DNA of 64,000 nt, taken from Trachelipus rathkii. Lineage: Eukaryota; Arthropoda; Malacostraca; Isopoda; Trachelipodidae. Of the stretch, positions 11,791 to 23,429 are shown in pieces (position 1 is the stretch's first letter; each line of letters begins with the position of its first letter). The notes below the pieces were generated by a model that was not told the DNA's origin, did no database searches, and worked only from the letters and a program-made list of their open reading frames with translations. The stretch is from contig JABUQX010065504.1 in assembly GCA_015478945.1 (NCBI GenBank), positions 1-64,000 of the forward strand, written 5' to 3'. The position numbers and the translations under genes were made by a program.

Positions 11791-12536
11791 GGATCAAGCC
11801 TCCGAAAGCATCATGCATCAATTTTAATAATAATATAAAATATTTTTATTTTTTATTTCTATCTCCATGTAGGGCTTTCGCCCTGTCTGTTGGAACCAGC
11901 ATTATTCATCTTCTGGCCGAAATCTCTTGATCCTAGAGACTCAGAAAACACATTTCCTTGGCGCACATGTTTCAATGATGCCAGTCCTTGAGCTTTACAC
12001 TCAGGTAGGGTTTCACACTTTCAGTGGAATAGCAATTACATTTGCTTCAAATTCGTTCAACCAGAGCTCTCCAGATGACTTGTTCTAGGCGAAAAAATTC
12101 CAATGCTGGGTCCAGGAGTTCTGGCAAGCAAAAAAAGTATGAAGGACCGGGTTGCAGCCTGTCGCCCTAGATTATGGCGAAGAAAAGTCTCTTATGTTCG
12201 AATGTCTCGAATATCCTTCTTTCTATATGCAAAATTAATTAATTAATTTCTTCTTTTTAGTTATATTTGCTTTTTAAATATTCATAATTACGAAAGAAAT
12301 GATTGTTAAAAATTTTTTGTAGTCCTCCATCCAGATTCCCAAATGAGCATCCTTAAAGTTATAAAAATTTTGCATTTCAAATCCGATCATAAATTATTTT
12401 TTAAATGTAAGTGTTTATTTCCAATGTTCATACATTCTCTCTACTAAAAAGATGTCTGACCACTTCTCCTTAGACATCCTTCATACTTTCGTTCTGCTTC
12501 ATAATTCATATTATTGAGATGTAAATCTTTTATGTA
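11791..12536. other. Unassigned mixed-composition stretch
   Basis: Positions 11860-12200 have more normal base composition than the surroundings and could be another dispersed repeat. Both strands are interrupted by stops and I recognise no protein. Positions 12230-12530 are AT-rich. Confidence 0.5.
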
Positions 12537-12721
12537 CAGGGTTGCCAAAAATGGGTTTTCTTCGAAAAAAACCCAACGACCCAGGGTTTTTTCAGGTTTT
12601 TTTCAGAATAAAGACGAAAAACCCAGGATTTTGGTTTTTTTCAGGTTTTTTAGGATTTTTTGCCAACAGATTTTGAAAAAATGGTTAACTCATTGTTATC
12701 TCAGTTCATATCTATTTTTTA

Positions 12722-12764
<43 letters not shown>

Positions 12765-14011
12765 TATATATAATATATATATATAAATATACGTATATTA
12801 TATATATATATATATATATATTAGTATATATATCTATTATATTTTCAGTAAAGTTTATTTTTTTATACATTATATTATAAATATATATCTAAAAATAATT
12901 AAATTTTTTTTTAAAAAATGCAATGTAAATCGAAGTTATCCGGAAATTACTGCCTACAAAAGCAATATTAAGAGAAACGAATGATGATCTTTAGAACATT
13001 TTTTATGTAGTCAACCGTTCTCGGATCCTAACCATAGTGGGTATGTAAGGAAATGTATAAGCTAGAATCTTTTATATAAACCAGATAATAACCAGTTGTT
13101 TTGGAGATATTATGGATTGAAAAATGAATATTCTACATTTAATGAAATACATAAGCCATATATATATAATATATATATATATAATTTATTATATATATTA
13201 TTATATATATTATATCATAAATAAATATATATATTATATATTATTAATTATATATATATATAAATCATTTTTTTTATAGGATCTGAAATATCAGTAGCAA
13301 GCAAGATGAAGCTGAATCCTGGTTGAAGTTATACAACCATGAATATTTCGCACCTTTCATGGCATTTTGTTAAATAAAGAATAACAGTTTTTTTCACATC
13401 TTATGTGGATGAAACTTATTAAGTACATATAAAATGTTGTCTTCAAAAGGTGGAAAATTAGTGAAAAACGAACATAAAACAGATCTTGCCAAAGGAATTC
13501 TGCAATTCTGCTCCATTTTGTAAAGTCTGTCACCAGTTCTGCCTCTATTTGAAGAGGGGTTACTCGCAGTTTGCAATCTGGTCTAAGTAAGAAACAGGTT
13601 GGTTACAAAGATAAGCAAGCTTGTCAAAATTATATAAAAGTTTCTTAATATATTAAGGTCGAGTTAACACAAAAATAAATAATTTGTTAGGAAATTAAAT
13701 TTTTTTTGAATGAATTAAATTTACGTGCTAAAATTAAATGGTTTTAATGTCAAATTAATTCTTTAAATAAAAAACACATTTTCTTAATTTTTCTATACAT
13801 TTTTTTTGAAAAAAACAAATTTTTTTTTCGGTTTTTTCAATTTGGGTTTTTCTGAAAAACCCATTGGGGGACAATGCCGATGTCCCCAATCGTGCGACCG
13901 CTGTTTGACCCTTCTTCTTTTTCGCATTCTCTGAAGTTCACTGCTTTCCCACCGTATGACGGTCGAATCATAATTATTATTTAATATTATATTATATATT
14001 TTATTAGTCAT
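12537..14011. mobile_element. Possible hAT-type element with GGGTTTTTC repeats
   Basis: The left side begins 'cagggttgccaaaaatggg' (12537), the CAGGG start typical of hAT ends. It then carries repeated 'gggttttttcaggttttt' units up to about 12660. The right side (13800-13870) carries the same kind of units, 'cggttttttcaatttggg' and 'gaaaaaccc'. Between them lie (TA)n tracts (12722-12850, 13155-13265) and an open minus-strand stretch at 13394-13576 that I cannot assign firmly. No target duplication was identified, so the right limit is uncertain. Confidence 0.4.
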
Positions 14012-14499
14012 ATAAATTACAGTATATTGTAAATTTTTTTTGTCAACTAAGTTTTACGTGTGCACATAGGCTACTCGAATATAAGTGCCTATTATGTTAA
14101 GAAGTGTAAAATATTATTTTATTATTAGAAATTTTAAAATTTTGGTCATAATTCTTTTTTTTTTTCAATGTTTTTTAGCATATAACTGATGAAATAAAAG
14201 TTCATAATTTGAAATATCCTCACTTCATTTCAGTTGGGATGGGAGTGGGAGTCGGTTTGTTTTCTAAAATTCGACTCTGTAGTCGGAGTGCGGTTTGTTT
14301 CTAAAATCGACTCTGAGTCGGGAGTAGTTTTTTTTAAAAATCGACTCTAGAGGCATTTATTTCATCGAAAAGCGTACACCTTTATATATAATTATATATT
14401 ATAATTATAATATATATATATATTATATATATATATATTATATTATATATAGTATATATATAACTATATATTATTATAATATAATATTAAGAATGGAAT
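14012..14499. repeat. GACTC/GGAGTCGG repeat cluster and AT tract
   Basis: Positions 14235-14350 contain 'gggagtcggtttg', 'attcgactctg', 'agtcggagtg' and 'aatcgactctgagtcggg', a short-period degenerate repeat found at arthropod DNA-transposon ends. A (TA)n tract follows at 14385-14480. Positions 14012-14230 are AT-rich with no gene. Confidence 0.5.
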
Positions 14500-15765
14500 G
14501 GATAGTAATTTTTCACTATCCGCGGATAGCGGATGCAGATAGTAAAAATCACTATGCGCGGAATGCGGATAGTAAAAATCATTATCTCGGATTGCGGATG
14601 CGGATAGTTAAGTTTTTAGAATTTTAGCCACAGGTAACTTCACACATACAAGCTACAAAAAATAATATATTATTTATATATATTATATATATATATATAC
14701 TATATAATATAATTATAATACTATATATATATATATATATCTATATGTTATATATATATATATATAATATATATATACCGTATTGATACATATGACCAGG
14801 AGCCCAACTCTTGCCCCCACCAACCTCTTTTCCAACCTCCATCCATTTGGAAAAGGTTTATAATTATATTAATGCTGTCAATTAATATTCCAAATTATGT
14901 TCATAACAAAGCTTCAAGCTTTAGAGAGAGTTTTGTTCTCTTTTGGTCGTAAATTGAGATCGCACCATGAAAGAACGCTCACTACACACTTGTTAAAGGC
15001 TTGCAAGATTATTTTTCTCGCTGGGACTTCTGAAAGATGTTGGAAAAACTTTACATTTATTGCGCCACAAAACCAGTGGATTTCATTGATTTCAAGCGTT
15101 TTCCTCTTTTGATTACTCTTGATCATGATGGTGTCTTTGACAACCTCCGACATCGCTGCTAGATCTGTGCTCAGAAGCCAAAAAACGTTATGGATTCGCA
15201 TGAATATGCTAATAGATGGTAAATTGCGTGTCTGTTTTGTTGGATCATTTGCGTTGATTTATTGGCTAGTGATAGTTCCGCCCTTAGCAGCCATTTCATT
15301 GCATAGGCATCCCAAATTAAATTTAACAGTCTGTGAAAATGTGAAAAATTGTTTGTTTTGTATCTAGGATTTAGAAAAGTGGCTATTGCACATGCCATCG
15401 TTTTGGAGAGTTTGAAATCTATTATCTATCTCATGCATGACTGTTTCTGTGATCCTTGGAAGTCTGTTACTTTTATTATATATATATATATAATATTATA
15501 TAGTATATTATATAGTATATATATAATATATTATATATATATATTTATATATATATATATATATATATAGATATTATATCTTATAAGGTAGAAACTCCCT
15601 TTGTTACTTCATAATATTTCATTGATGATACTATCCGTGATACGAAATAAATTTATTGTGGAGAGTGTGCGGATTGCGATAGTGGGAAAATCGGTGAGGT
15701 TGCGGATGCGATAGTTGAAAATGATGCGATATCTGCATATGCGGGATTGCGGGATGCATATATTA
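14500..15765 (-). mobile_element. hAT element remnant with GCGGAT subterminal repeats
   Basis: Degenerate 'gcggatgcgg' and 'gcggatag' units occur at 14520-14610 and again at 15665-15755. They bracket a transposase remnant on the minus strand (14905-15400). Such repeats at both ends suit hAT subterminal transposase-binding arrays. (TA)n tracts at 14664-14778 and 15480-15570 have expanded inside the element. The exact ends and any 8-bp duplication were not found. Confidence 0.6.
14905..15400 (-). pseudogene. hAT transposase fragment
   Basis: Two minus-strand reading frames in succession (15398 to 15171, then about 15201 to 14914) carry hAT transposase blocks. The first has ATFLNPRYKTN, the equivalent of the LDPRYK motif. 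The second has TLEINEIHW, then PARKIILQ, and ends near SWCDLNLRPKENKT, which resembles the DxLxWW segment of the C-terminal dimerisation region. A frame change joins the two parts. The N-terminal DNA-binding and main catalytic portions are missing, so it cannot be functional. It lies between GCGGAT-rich ends, as expected for its own element. Confidence 0.65.
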
Positions 15766-15774
15766 TAGTTACGT

Positions 15775-16104
15775 ATATATTATATATATATACTATATAT
15801 TAATATATTATATATATAATTATTGAGTTTAATATTATCAAAATTCTTAATTTATTAATTATCAGTAAAATATTTCATATATTGACGATGACGATTGAAA
15901 AAAAAAAAATAGCCAGATTTTGGATACGATGGGATTAAATCATCCGCATACACTAATATATATATATATCATATATATTATATACTTATAATATATATAT
16001 ATATATATATATAATATGATATATATATATACTTATAATATTATATATAAATTATATATTACTCTATACTATACATTTATAATATTTATATAATTATATT
16101 TCTT
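15775..16104. repeat. AT-rich tracts
   Basis: Imperfect (TA)n at 15775-15830 and 15955-16100. A short segment between them has an A-run at about 15900. Confidence 0.8.
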
Positions 16105-18545
16105 TCTTCTCTTTATCTTCTTTTTTTCTTTTCGATGGACCTCAGGTGCGCGACGGCCATTTGAAAAAGAAAGAGTAGAAGAACATGACATAAGTTAGAA
16201 AAGAAAGCCCAGATTACCGCCGTCAGTACATTAATTAGTGGGAAATCATCGCAGTCAGAAAATCACCTAAACTTATGGGACAGCGGATGGACCCTCACAT
16301 ATGGTTAGATGGTCAAGTGTAAGGGTTCATCTTTGGCAGGTGGTCCACACTATTACCCCCTCACAATGCCCCCGCCATCACATCCTGTTTACACCTTTCT
16401 TCTCGCCTCTACCAGACCTCACATTTCTCCTTCAAACATTCGTTTACTGACCTCAATCCTTTTCTTCGTTCGCGCAGGTTCGGTTTCCAACAACACTCGG
16501 CCACTAATCCTACAAACCGACTATAATTACCATCCTTTCCATATGAACAAACCATCCTAATACTCTCTCATTTATTAGTTCATTTACCCCTTTCTTCAAA
16601 CACAGCACTTCTAATAAGTTATTCCTCTACTTTCTTCGATTCTCTAACTAGCAAACCAGATTGCCACTGAACACATTGATTAGATCTAACTTCTAATTCC
16701 AGACATAGTCTCCCTCTGATACAAAACACAGGTAATCACATACCTTCACGCAAAATCCTAGCAATAAAGACTTAGTCGTTTAAATTCACCAACGATTTTA
16801 ATTGCACAGCACTTCTGCCATTTCACAACTTATCTACTACTTCTGCATCGCGTTCTTTTCATCCAATCAATTCTAAATATTTAAACTCACACACTTGTTT
16901 CCCAGGCGCTCACCATCTAACATTACGTTCACACTGAGGAGTGTCCTCACTCACAACCATAACCATTACTCTTATCTACAGTCTTACTTTCAAGCCCTTC
17001 CTTTTTCAACACCTGCAAATTCCTACCAATCCTCTAGAACTCCTTTCAGATCACCACACAGAACCAAATATACGCAATATAATAGGGATAGGACGACCTC
17101 CAACTCATCCCATTCTGTCACATTCTAACCATTACTTGCATCCACCTTCGAATTCTTTCATAACCCCATCCCATATACAAATGAATACCAGGAGACATAA
17201 CACTAACCTGTTTTCCGCCAATAATCCTAACCATCACATTGACAACCGATTTTTTCTTACACAACCCTTTCACTATCAGTATACATCTGTTGATTCCTTC
17301 AGAAGCATACCACGCAACCATAACTCTCTATAACACACTGCATAACTTCCATATAAACTCTATCTAAGCCTGTGTGCAAAATCCTAATACCTAAATACAT
17401 TTTTTTCTTCTCTGAATTTCTCATCATTTGTTTTAATGTAAAAGATTTGATCCACACATCCTCTTACCTCCTAAAGCACCTGTTCTTCAACGCAATCTAT
17501 TCATTAGAACTCGACGCAGTCTTTCGACCAAAATACCAGCTATATACCTGCCCTACAACACTCAATAATTTAATTCAGTGTATAATTATTTTTACAGTTC
17601 CATTCATCCAGGTTTTATAAATTTTTCGACTATTACTGCTCTCCTCAAATTCCTCGGATTTATACCCTCTATTAAACGCTTTTTATTCACCACTTCCAAA
17701 TCCAAATTCAAGATCACCATTCGCTCCGTTCTTGATTATTCACCGTAATTCATCTATACTGCAAGAAATTACATGTCTTTTTAACCTTACTCTAGATCTA
17801 CCCATTACCTCTCCTTTAATAACATCATCCAAATACCTATTGCTTTTGCACCTCAACCACACACATTCCACTTATCAACCTTTCATTATCGTTAATATTG
17901 TGTCAGATTTTCGAATGTGTTCTTTTCCACATCCTCTCACATGCCCATTTCTCAGTTACAAAAACACTAATCCCTATTCATTATTCTAAGCAGGATCCTT
18001 ACTCTCATTCTTTAACCTTTCGACGCTTCCTTCCAGAAGAGCTTCTATTCTCTTGTAAGTCCTCCTTCATCCTCCTTCAAACTGTTCATATTACATACGC
18101 TTCTGTTTCTCCTACGTATAAACACGTTTTTTGTATGATTCTTTTTCTTCTATATAATTCCAAGCACTTTCTTTTGAGTTTCATCATTTGCTTTTATCAA
18201 TTCAACCAATGGCTTTTGTTTACTTTAATTGTTTCCATACCTCTTCTGTCACCTATTTCACTGTTAAACATTCATTAAGTTCCTTACTTTAGCACATCCA
18301 AACTTCCTTTGCACTATACATTGCTTCCTTCATTTTGCCCCCAGATTGTTTTGTTCAGTATCAACTTGTTCACATAAACTCTTTAATAGCGAGCGCTCCT
18401 TACTTACTTATCCTTATTGTCTTGCTCACGTAATTCTCACTCTTAAATTTACCTACTTACGCTTTCGTATCACCTTCCTATCCATCCAAGCCCACAAAAC
18501 TTAATTTTACACAGAACAACATAATTATCCGATAATCCCATCTAA
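16105..18545 (-). mobile_element. LINE-B copy, 5'-truncated (RT, C-terminus, 3' UTR)
   Basis: This is an RTE-like LINE on the minus strand. Its 3' UTR is at 16110-16310 ('aagaaagcccag' word, matched at 28918-28929). The C-terminus follows, with the GRPKKRW-type block near 16470 and the RWFGHMER-type block near 16545. The RT motif C region (YADDLVLC-type) lies at about 17055-17085, and the MSP..FVYGM block (motif B side) at about 17165-17200. Farther upstream the match to 48300-48500 holds at 18440-18540. The endonuclease is missing. Frames are broken throughout. Its length from the 3' end to the 18450 anchor is about 2.35 kb, a useful reference for judging the longer copies near 39-49 kb. Confidence 0.75.
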
Positions 18546-18879
18546 ATCCCATTTCTAATATAATGATATATATATTAATAATACTTATTATATATATATT
18601 ATATATATATAATATATATTATATATATAATTATATAATTATATATATAATATAAATTATATTATATATATATATATATATAGTATATATATATATAATA
18701 TATATATATCTAATATATTAGTATATATAAAATAAATATTATGAAAGAATTTGGGAATGGAAGCTTTTATATATTTTATTTTAAATTATTTTGAAAATCG
18801 TTTGAAAATTTAAATAGGACTAGTTGCAAGTTTAACTTTTTGGTTAATTTTCTGAAAGAAAAGTTTTTTTTATTTTCTG
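18546..18879. repeat. AT-rich tract and AT-rich flank
   Basis: Imperfect (TA)n at 18555-18735, then plain AT-rich sequence to the end of the LINE-A copy. Confidence 0.75.
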
Positions 18880-20510
18880 AGAATCTATGAAGACATATCC
18901 CGGAATTTTCCGCTACACAGATTTGTTTTGCACACTGAGAATGAAAGCCACAAAGATGCGGAACGTAAAGAATGAGGGTCAAGTGAACTGGGAAAGTTGA
19001 GAACAGTTAATAATGCTTTGCCTTTGGCTTCACCTCTTCAAATGCCACAAAAACAGAGCTCTTGCATATCGGCAACTGACCCAATCAAGGGAGATGAAAC
19101 CGTTGTATAAGCTGGAACAACCGAGAAATTGAAAAAAAAAGTCCTCGCAGACTAAAAGAATCTCCAGTTTCTTTGATGCGGCCCTAGCAACCGTTGTGAT
19201 GTAGCGTTCTCAAGACATTTTTTGTTTTATGTTAAGGCCAAGATGTTTATATTTGTTAACATGGGACGAGAGAAAAGTAGAAGAGATGGAACGTTAAAGG
19301 TGTTTTAGAGAGAGTTTTGTAGCAGTTTATGGTTTTTAAAGAACTGAATTTCACACAAGGTTGAGACGAACCCACAGGATAATTCTATCCAGATCATCGA
19401 GATAGAAATCGGAAAAGATTAAGACGAGAAGCAATTTCTAGAAGTAAAAAGAAGGAGCAGAAATTGAAATGAGTTGAAGAATAAGGGTCGAGTCATCGTG
19501 AGGGAATAGAGTTAGATGTGCAGGTGAGAAATTCATTATGGAAAGTAGGAATAAAGTAGAAGTAAGAAGCAGAAGCCTGAGGAACACACTTTTGACAGAA
19601 AAAGAAGCCGATATGGAGTGATTTGAAAGAAAACTAGACATAAAGTAAGCAAAGAGAAGGAGGAAACCTAAAGGAGGGGACCTTGGAGAGCAGTATGACG
19701 TGTGCCATGCCCGGTCAAATGCCTTGGATATGTTCAAGCGCACCACGCAAGTCTCTCCTAATTCCTAAGGGCAGAAAACCATAAATCAGTTAGATAGAAG
19801 TATATCGCCGTTAAATCTGAGCTCCGAAGCGTACTGGCGGATCCGAAAGAAGTAATGGCCCAAGATCTAATGGAAGGAGGTTGAGAAAGGGTTTTCAAAA
19901 ATTTAGATAGAATACAAGTGAAGTATAGGGCGATAGTTAGGAGATCATAGCTGCCTGTCCTCTTTTTCGGAACGAGTTGACATGTGCCGTGCTTCCAACA
20001 CTGAGGAAGTATTAGTATTAAGACACGAGAATATAGTTGAACGAGGGCGGGGTTAAGCACGCACACTTCATCAAAACTCAGGGAGGAATGCAATCCGGTC
20101 GGGGAGCTTCCTAACGTTCATAGATTTCAGTGAGAGTATCGAGGAGTGTTAGCGAATTTCTTGATGAAAGCCACGCTTTGCTCGAACGAAGAGTACTCTG
20201 CACACGATTTCTAGCTGAATTGAAATTAGCAAGAGTGATAGAAGAGCGAGAATTTTCCACCCGATAAGCACTGACTCTAGCCTGAATGACAGAGAACAAC
20301 GTAAGGTTATGATTATGAGTGAGTAAAGATTTAGTCGAAGAAGGAATGAATCAGCTCATTCCATACGATTACAGCTCCCACCTTGACGGTAGAAGCCGAA
20401 GCGTCACCGAGAGTCCAAAATAAAATTGAAATTATAGCTACGTAAAAGACGAATTTAAAACGCCAGATAAGTGCCAGAAAAACGCATATATATAATGTAT
20501 ATAATATATA
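18880..20510 (-). mobile_element. LINE-A copy, decayed (RT domain)
   Basis: This is a Jockey/CR1-like LINE on the minus strand. Reading from 20510 downward, a pre-RT region (20510-20100) has SVIQARVSAYRVENS. The fingers follow at about 19990-19970 (CQLVPKK, the IPKKG equivalent). Motif A is LNISKAFDRAWH at about 19700-19740, in which the catalytic Asp before ISKAFD is replaced by Asn. Motif C appears as a damaged DDS near 19490. The post-RT stretch SHVNKYKHLGLN lies at about 19230-19260, with a remnant equivalent to the VESKA block near 19030. Several frame changes and stops are present and the 3' end is missing at the AT tract near 18740. Confidence 0.72.
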
Positions 20511-20639
20511 CAATTAGATATTAGATAATATATATAATTATATATATTAATAATATTTCAATTATAAATAAAATAATATATAGATATATATAACTATATT
20601 ATCATAACCATTTAACTAATTATTCATAATATTATTGTC
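20511..20639. repeat. AT-rich tract
   Basis: Degenerate TA/TAA-rich sequence separating LINE-A from a hAT-like end. Confidence 0.7.
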
Positions 20640-20828
20640 CATACTCCCATGATAAGATGGCCAAAAAATATTTTTTTAATTTTATATGCTTTAATCAATG
20701 TACATCCTCAACATCCTCATTTTTTCAAAAGAGGATGGCGAATGTGCAGGTTAAGTGAGGATGCGGTGTCATTAGGTGCGATTTTCGCAAATGCGATGCG
20801 GTTATGCGGATGTCAATACCCATCATTG
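20640..20828. mobile_element. hAT-like terminal region (GCGATGCGG repeats)
   Basis: Units such as 'gcgatgcggttatgcgg' and 'gaggatgcggtg' cluster at 20728-20812. Read on the minus strand, the end sequence starts 'caatgatgggtattgac', which resembles the CAGTGATGGG start of some hAT elements. Only one end is visible. No transposase was found nearby. Confidence 0.45.
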
Positions 20829-21157
20829 ATATATATATATGTAATAATATATATATATACTATATTATATATAATATTATATAATATATATATGTTCGAA
20901 TATATATTCAATTAATTATATTATATATATAGCTATATATTAATAATATATTTATATTTATATATATATTATATACTATATATTATATAATAGTTTAAAA
21001 ATAAAAAAGTATATCTTAAAGAAATCTGTTATTATATGGAAATTAAAATATCAACATATAATAACAAATATATATATATATATATATATTATTTATAATA
21101 TATATAATATAATATATATTATTATTATAATATATATATATATATAATTATATATAT

Positions 21158-21191
<34 letters not shown>

Positions 21192-21220
21192 ATAATAATA
21201 TATTATATAATCTAATTTAT
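20829..21220. repeat. Long AT-rich microsatellite block
   Basis: Almost continuous imperfect (TA)n/(TAA)n, broken only by about 21000-21065. Confidence 0.85.
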
Positions 21221-21780
21221 ATGTGTGTGGGTGTTGTCCTGGATCACAAAATATATGCTAGTCTATCTAAGAATAATTTCTTACCTCTCCATGTATCTGA
21301 AATATGTGATCGCAGACTGTAGAGGGACCTTTTTCTGATCCGTTGGTATACTTTAGTACTGCGTAAACATGTAATTACATTTTAATACATAGATCCTTGT
21401 TTGAGCTTACAACTCAAAAAAAAATCTGTAGGTAAGCAGTGGTTTTGTGATGATTCCTACAGTTTACCTCTAGCATTAGCAGAGCTACTACTACTGAAAT
21501 ATCACATTCACTTGAAGAAATAGTAGGTAATGGGACGGAAATATTTTTTACGTTGACCGTTTTCGTCAAGAAAGTTCCATTTTTATAGAGGAAGAAGTGT
21601 GTCTTTAGATCGGAAAAAACACAATATTTCAGTAATATTTTGATTTAGACTATAACGCTGCGCATAAAAATAACGAGACGGGTTACAATATTGTATATAA
21701 CATGGATCCTAGAAACTTGTTACGAAGTTTCGAACAATTTCAAAACATAAATAGAATTAAATTTTTTATTTTTCTATATT
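21221..21780. other. Unassigned segment between hAT-like ends
   Basis: Mixed-composition sequence with no recognisable protein in any frame. It may be the interior of a non-autonomous hAT element ending at 21914. Stops are frequent on both strands. Confidence 0.45.
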
Positions 21781-21914
21781 TTTAAAGTTGCGGTTGCGAT
21801 TGCGGTGTAATTTTTGTTAAAAATAATTGGGTGCAACTATTTCGCAATCATTCAAAGAATTCGGCGCAATCGCAAACCGCAAACGAGATATTGCGGCCGA
21901 GTGCTCCAACACTG
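21781..21914. mobile_element. hAT-like terminal region (GCGGTTGCG repeats)
   Basis: 'gttgcggttgcgattgcggt' at 21787 and 'cgcaatcgcaaaccgcaaac' near 21874 form a GCG-rich subterminal array. The end reads 'gtgctccaacactg', which on the minus strand is CAGTGTTGGAGCAC, a familiar hAT terminus. The partner end is not clear. Confidence 0.5.
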
Positions 21915-22214
21915 TATATATTATATTATTATATATATATATATATTATATATAATACATATATATATATATTATATATTATATAATATATATAATATAT
22001 TATATAATATATATCTATATTCTATATATTATATATATATATATTATAGTATATATATTATATTATATATTATTATAATATAAAATATATATATTATAAT
22101 AATACTTATATATTTATATATATATATATATATAATTATTATAGTATATATATTATAAATATATATATTATATATATATATTATTATATATATATATAAT
22201 ATATATATAATAAT
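21915..22214. repeat. AT-rich microsatellite block
   Basis: Continuous imperfect (TA)n/(TAT)n. Open frames rich in Ile and Tyr here are repeat artefacts. Confidence 0.88.
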
Positions 22215-22345
22215 ATAAAAGGCTGTAAGGATGCGCTTTCTTCGACGTTTGTATGTTTCTCTACTGCTTTCGTTTTCCGATGCTTGTAACGCACCTTCCC
22301 AATCTTGGGGCAAAGGGGAAGGTGAAGAAAGAAAGAAATATATAT
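22215..22345 (+). mobile_element. LINE-B 3' terminus fragment
   Basis: Contains the 3'-UTR words 'ctactgctttcgttttccga' and 'gtaacgcaccttcccaatct', then 'gaagaaagaaag' leading into a microsatellite. This matches the plus-strand LINE-B ends at about 23040-23120 and 43750-43870. It is the 3'-most 130 bp only. Confidence 0.65.
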
Positions 22346-22374
22346 ATATATAATATATATATAATATATATTAG

Positions 22375-22406
<32 letters not shown>

Positions 22407-22437
22407 TTATATTTTATATATATATAATATTATATAT
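22346..22437. repeat. AT-rich microsatellite
   Basis: Imperfect (TA)n acting as the tail of the preceding LINE-B end. Confidence 0.85.
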
Positions 22438-23125
22438 TGAAGTGGTATGTTGTTACTGTGTTAATTGTATAGTAGTGAGACTCTATGGTCTGAATAAGAA
22501 GTATAAGATCTAAAGTTCAATTGTGTTAGATTGGACCAATCTGTAAGGGGAGTGGCCTAGGTGTGGAGAAGATTATGAAAATGAAAATGGAACTTATTAG
22601 AGAGTGTGTGGTGTGAATAAAGGGTAAATGAGAGAATAAATGAAAGTATGGTTGAAGATGGTTTTGGTCATAGTGAAGGGTGATGATGGTCGGGTTGGTT
22701 GAGCGGATGTATAGTGGGATGTGTGTTGAAATCGAACCGGCTGGGAAACCGAAGAAACAGTGGATTGAAGTCAGTAAAGAAATGCCTGGAGGAGAGAAAG
22801 GTGAGTTTGGTAGAGGCGAGAAGAAGGTGCATATTAACAGGATTGAATGGCGGGGGATTGTGAGGGGTGTTGTGTGCACTGGAGGGATGAACCCTTTCAT
22901 TGACGATCTACCATGGTAGAGGGTCCGTCGTGTCCATGAAGCTTTGAGGGCTGGGATTTTCAACTGCGACTAGTGTCTCACTAATGAATGGTATGGGGGG
23001 TCGTAAGGCCCTGGGCTTTCTTTTCGACTTTTGTCATGTTCTTACTACTGGCTTTGTCTTTCCGAATGCCCGTACTTCTACCTTAACTCCATTCTTGTTA
23101 AAATAGAAGTAAATAACAGAAAGAA
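22438..23125 (+). mobile_element. LINE-B 3' part (C-terminus and 3' UTR)
   Basis: This is the C-terminal part of the RTE-like LINE on the plus strand. Translated blocks include the region equivalent to LLPVLMY near 22450, the GRPKKRW-type block (AGKPKKQWIEVSKE, about 22740-22780) and the NRIEWRGIVRGVVC block at about 22838-22880. These precede the 3' UTR, which begins with the 'ctaccatggtagagggtccg' stretch near 22908. An internal deletion removes part of the segment seen at 29340-29460. It is out of frame in places and 5'-truncated. Confidence 0.75.
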
Positions 23126-23429
23126 AAAGTATATATATATATATATATATAATTATATTATAGTAGTATATATTATATATATATATGTATAATAATTATA
23201 TATATGATATAATATATATAGATATATGATATTAATTTTCTTTTATAGTGTAAATAATGTTTGAGAGTACTCTTCCATTGATCTACTCCACCTCCACAAA
23301 AGTTTTCTATTTTTCAATAAATTATTATATGACGACTTGGGTGTAGCGTGAGACAAATATATTTTAAATAGGAAATCATTTAATGACTAAGATTATTTTC
23401 TAAAAGTATGTGTTTTTTTTCTTTCTCCA
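23126..23429. repeat. AT tract and AT-rich flank
   Basis: Imperfect (TA)n at 23130-23235, the tail of the preceding LINE. AT-rich sequence with no recognised content follows. Confidence 0.7.

Noticed and set aside
16309..17333. Several plus-strand frames rich in Pro, Ser, Thr and His
   Set aside because: They are shadows on the strand opposite the LINE-B reverse-transcriptase region. The same holds for 22526-22963 (minus strand, opposite a plus-strand copy) and for plus-strand frames at 49043-49234.
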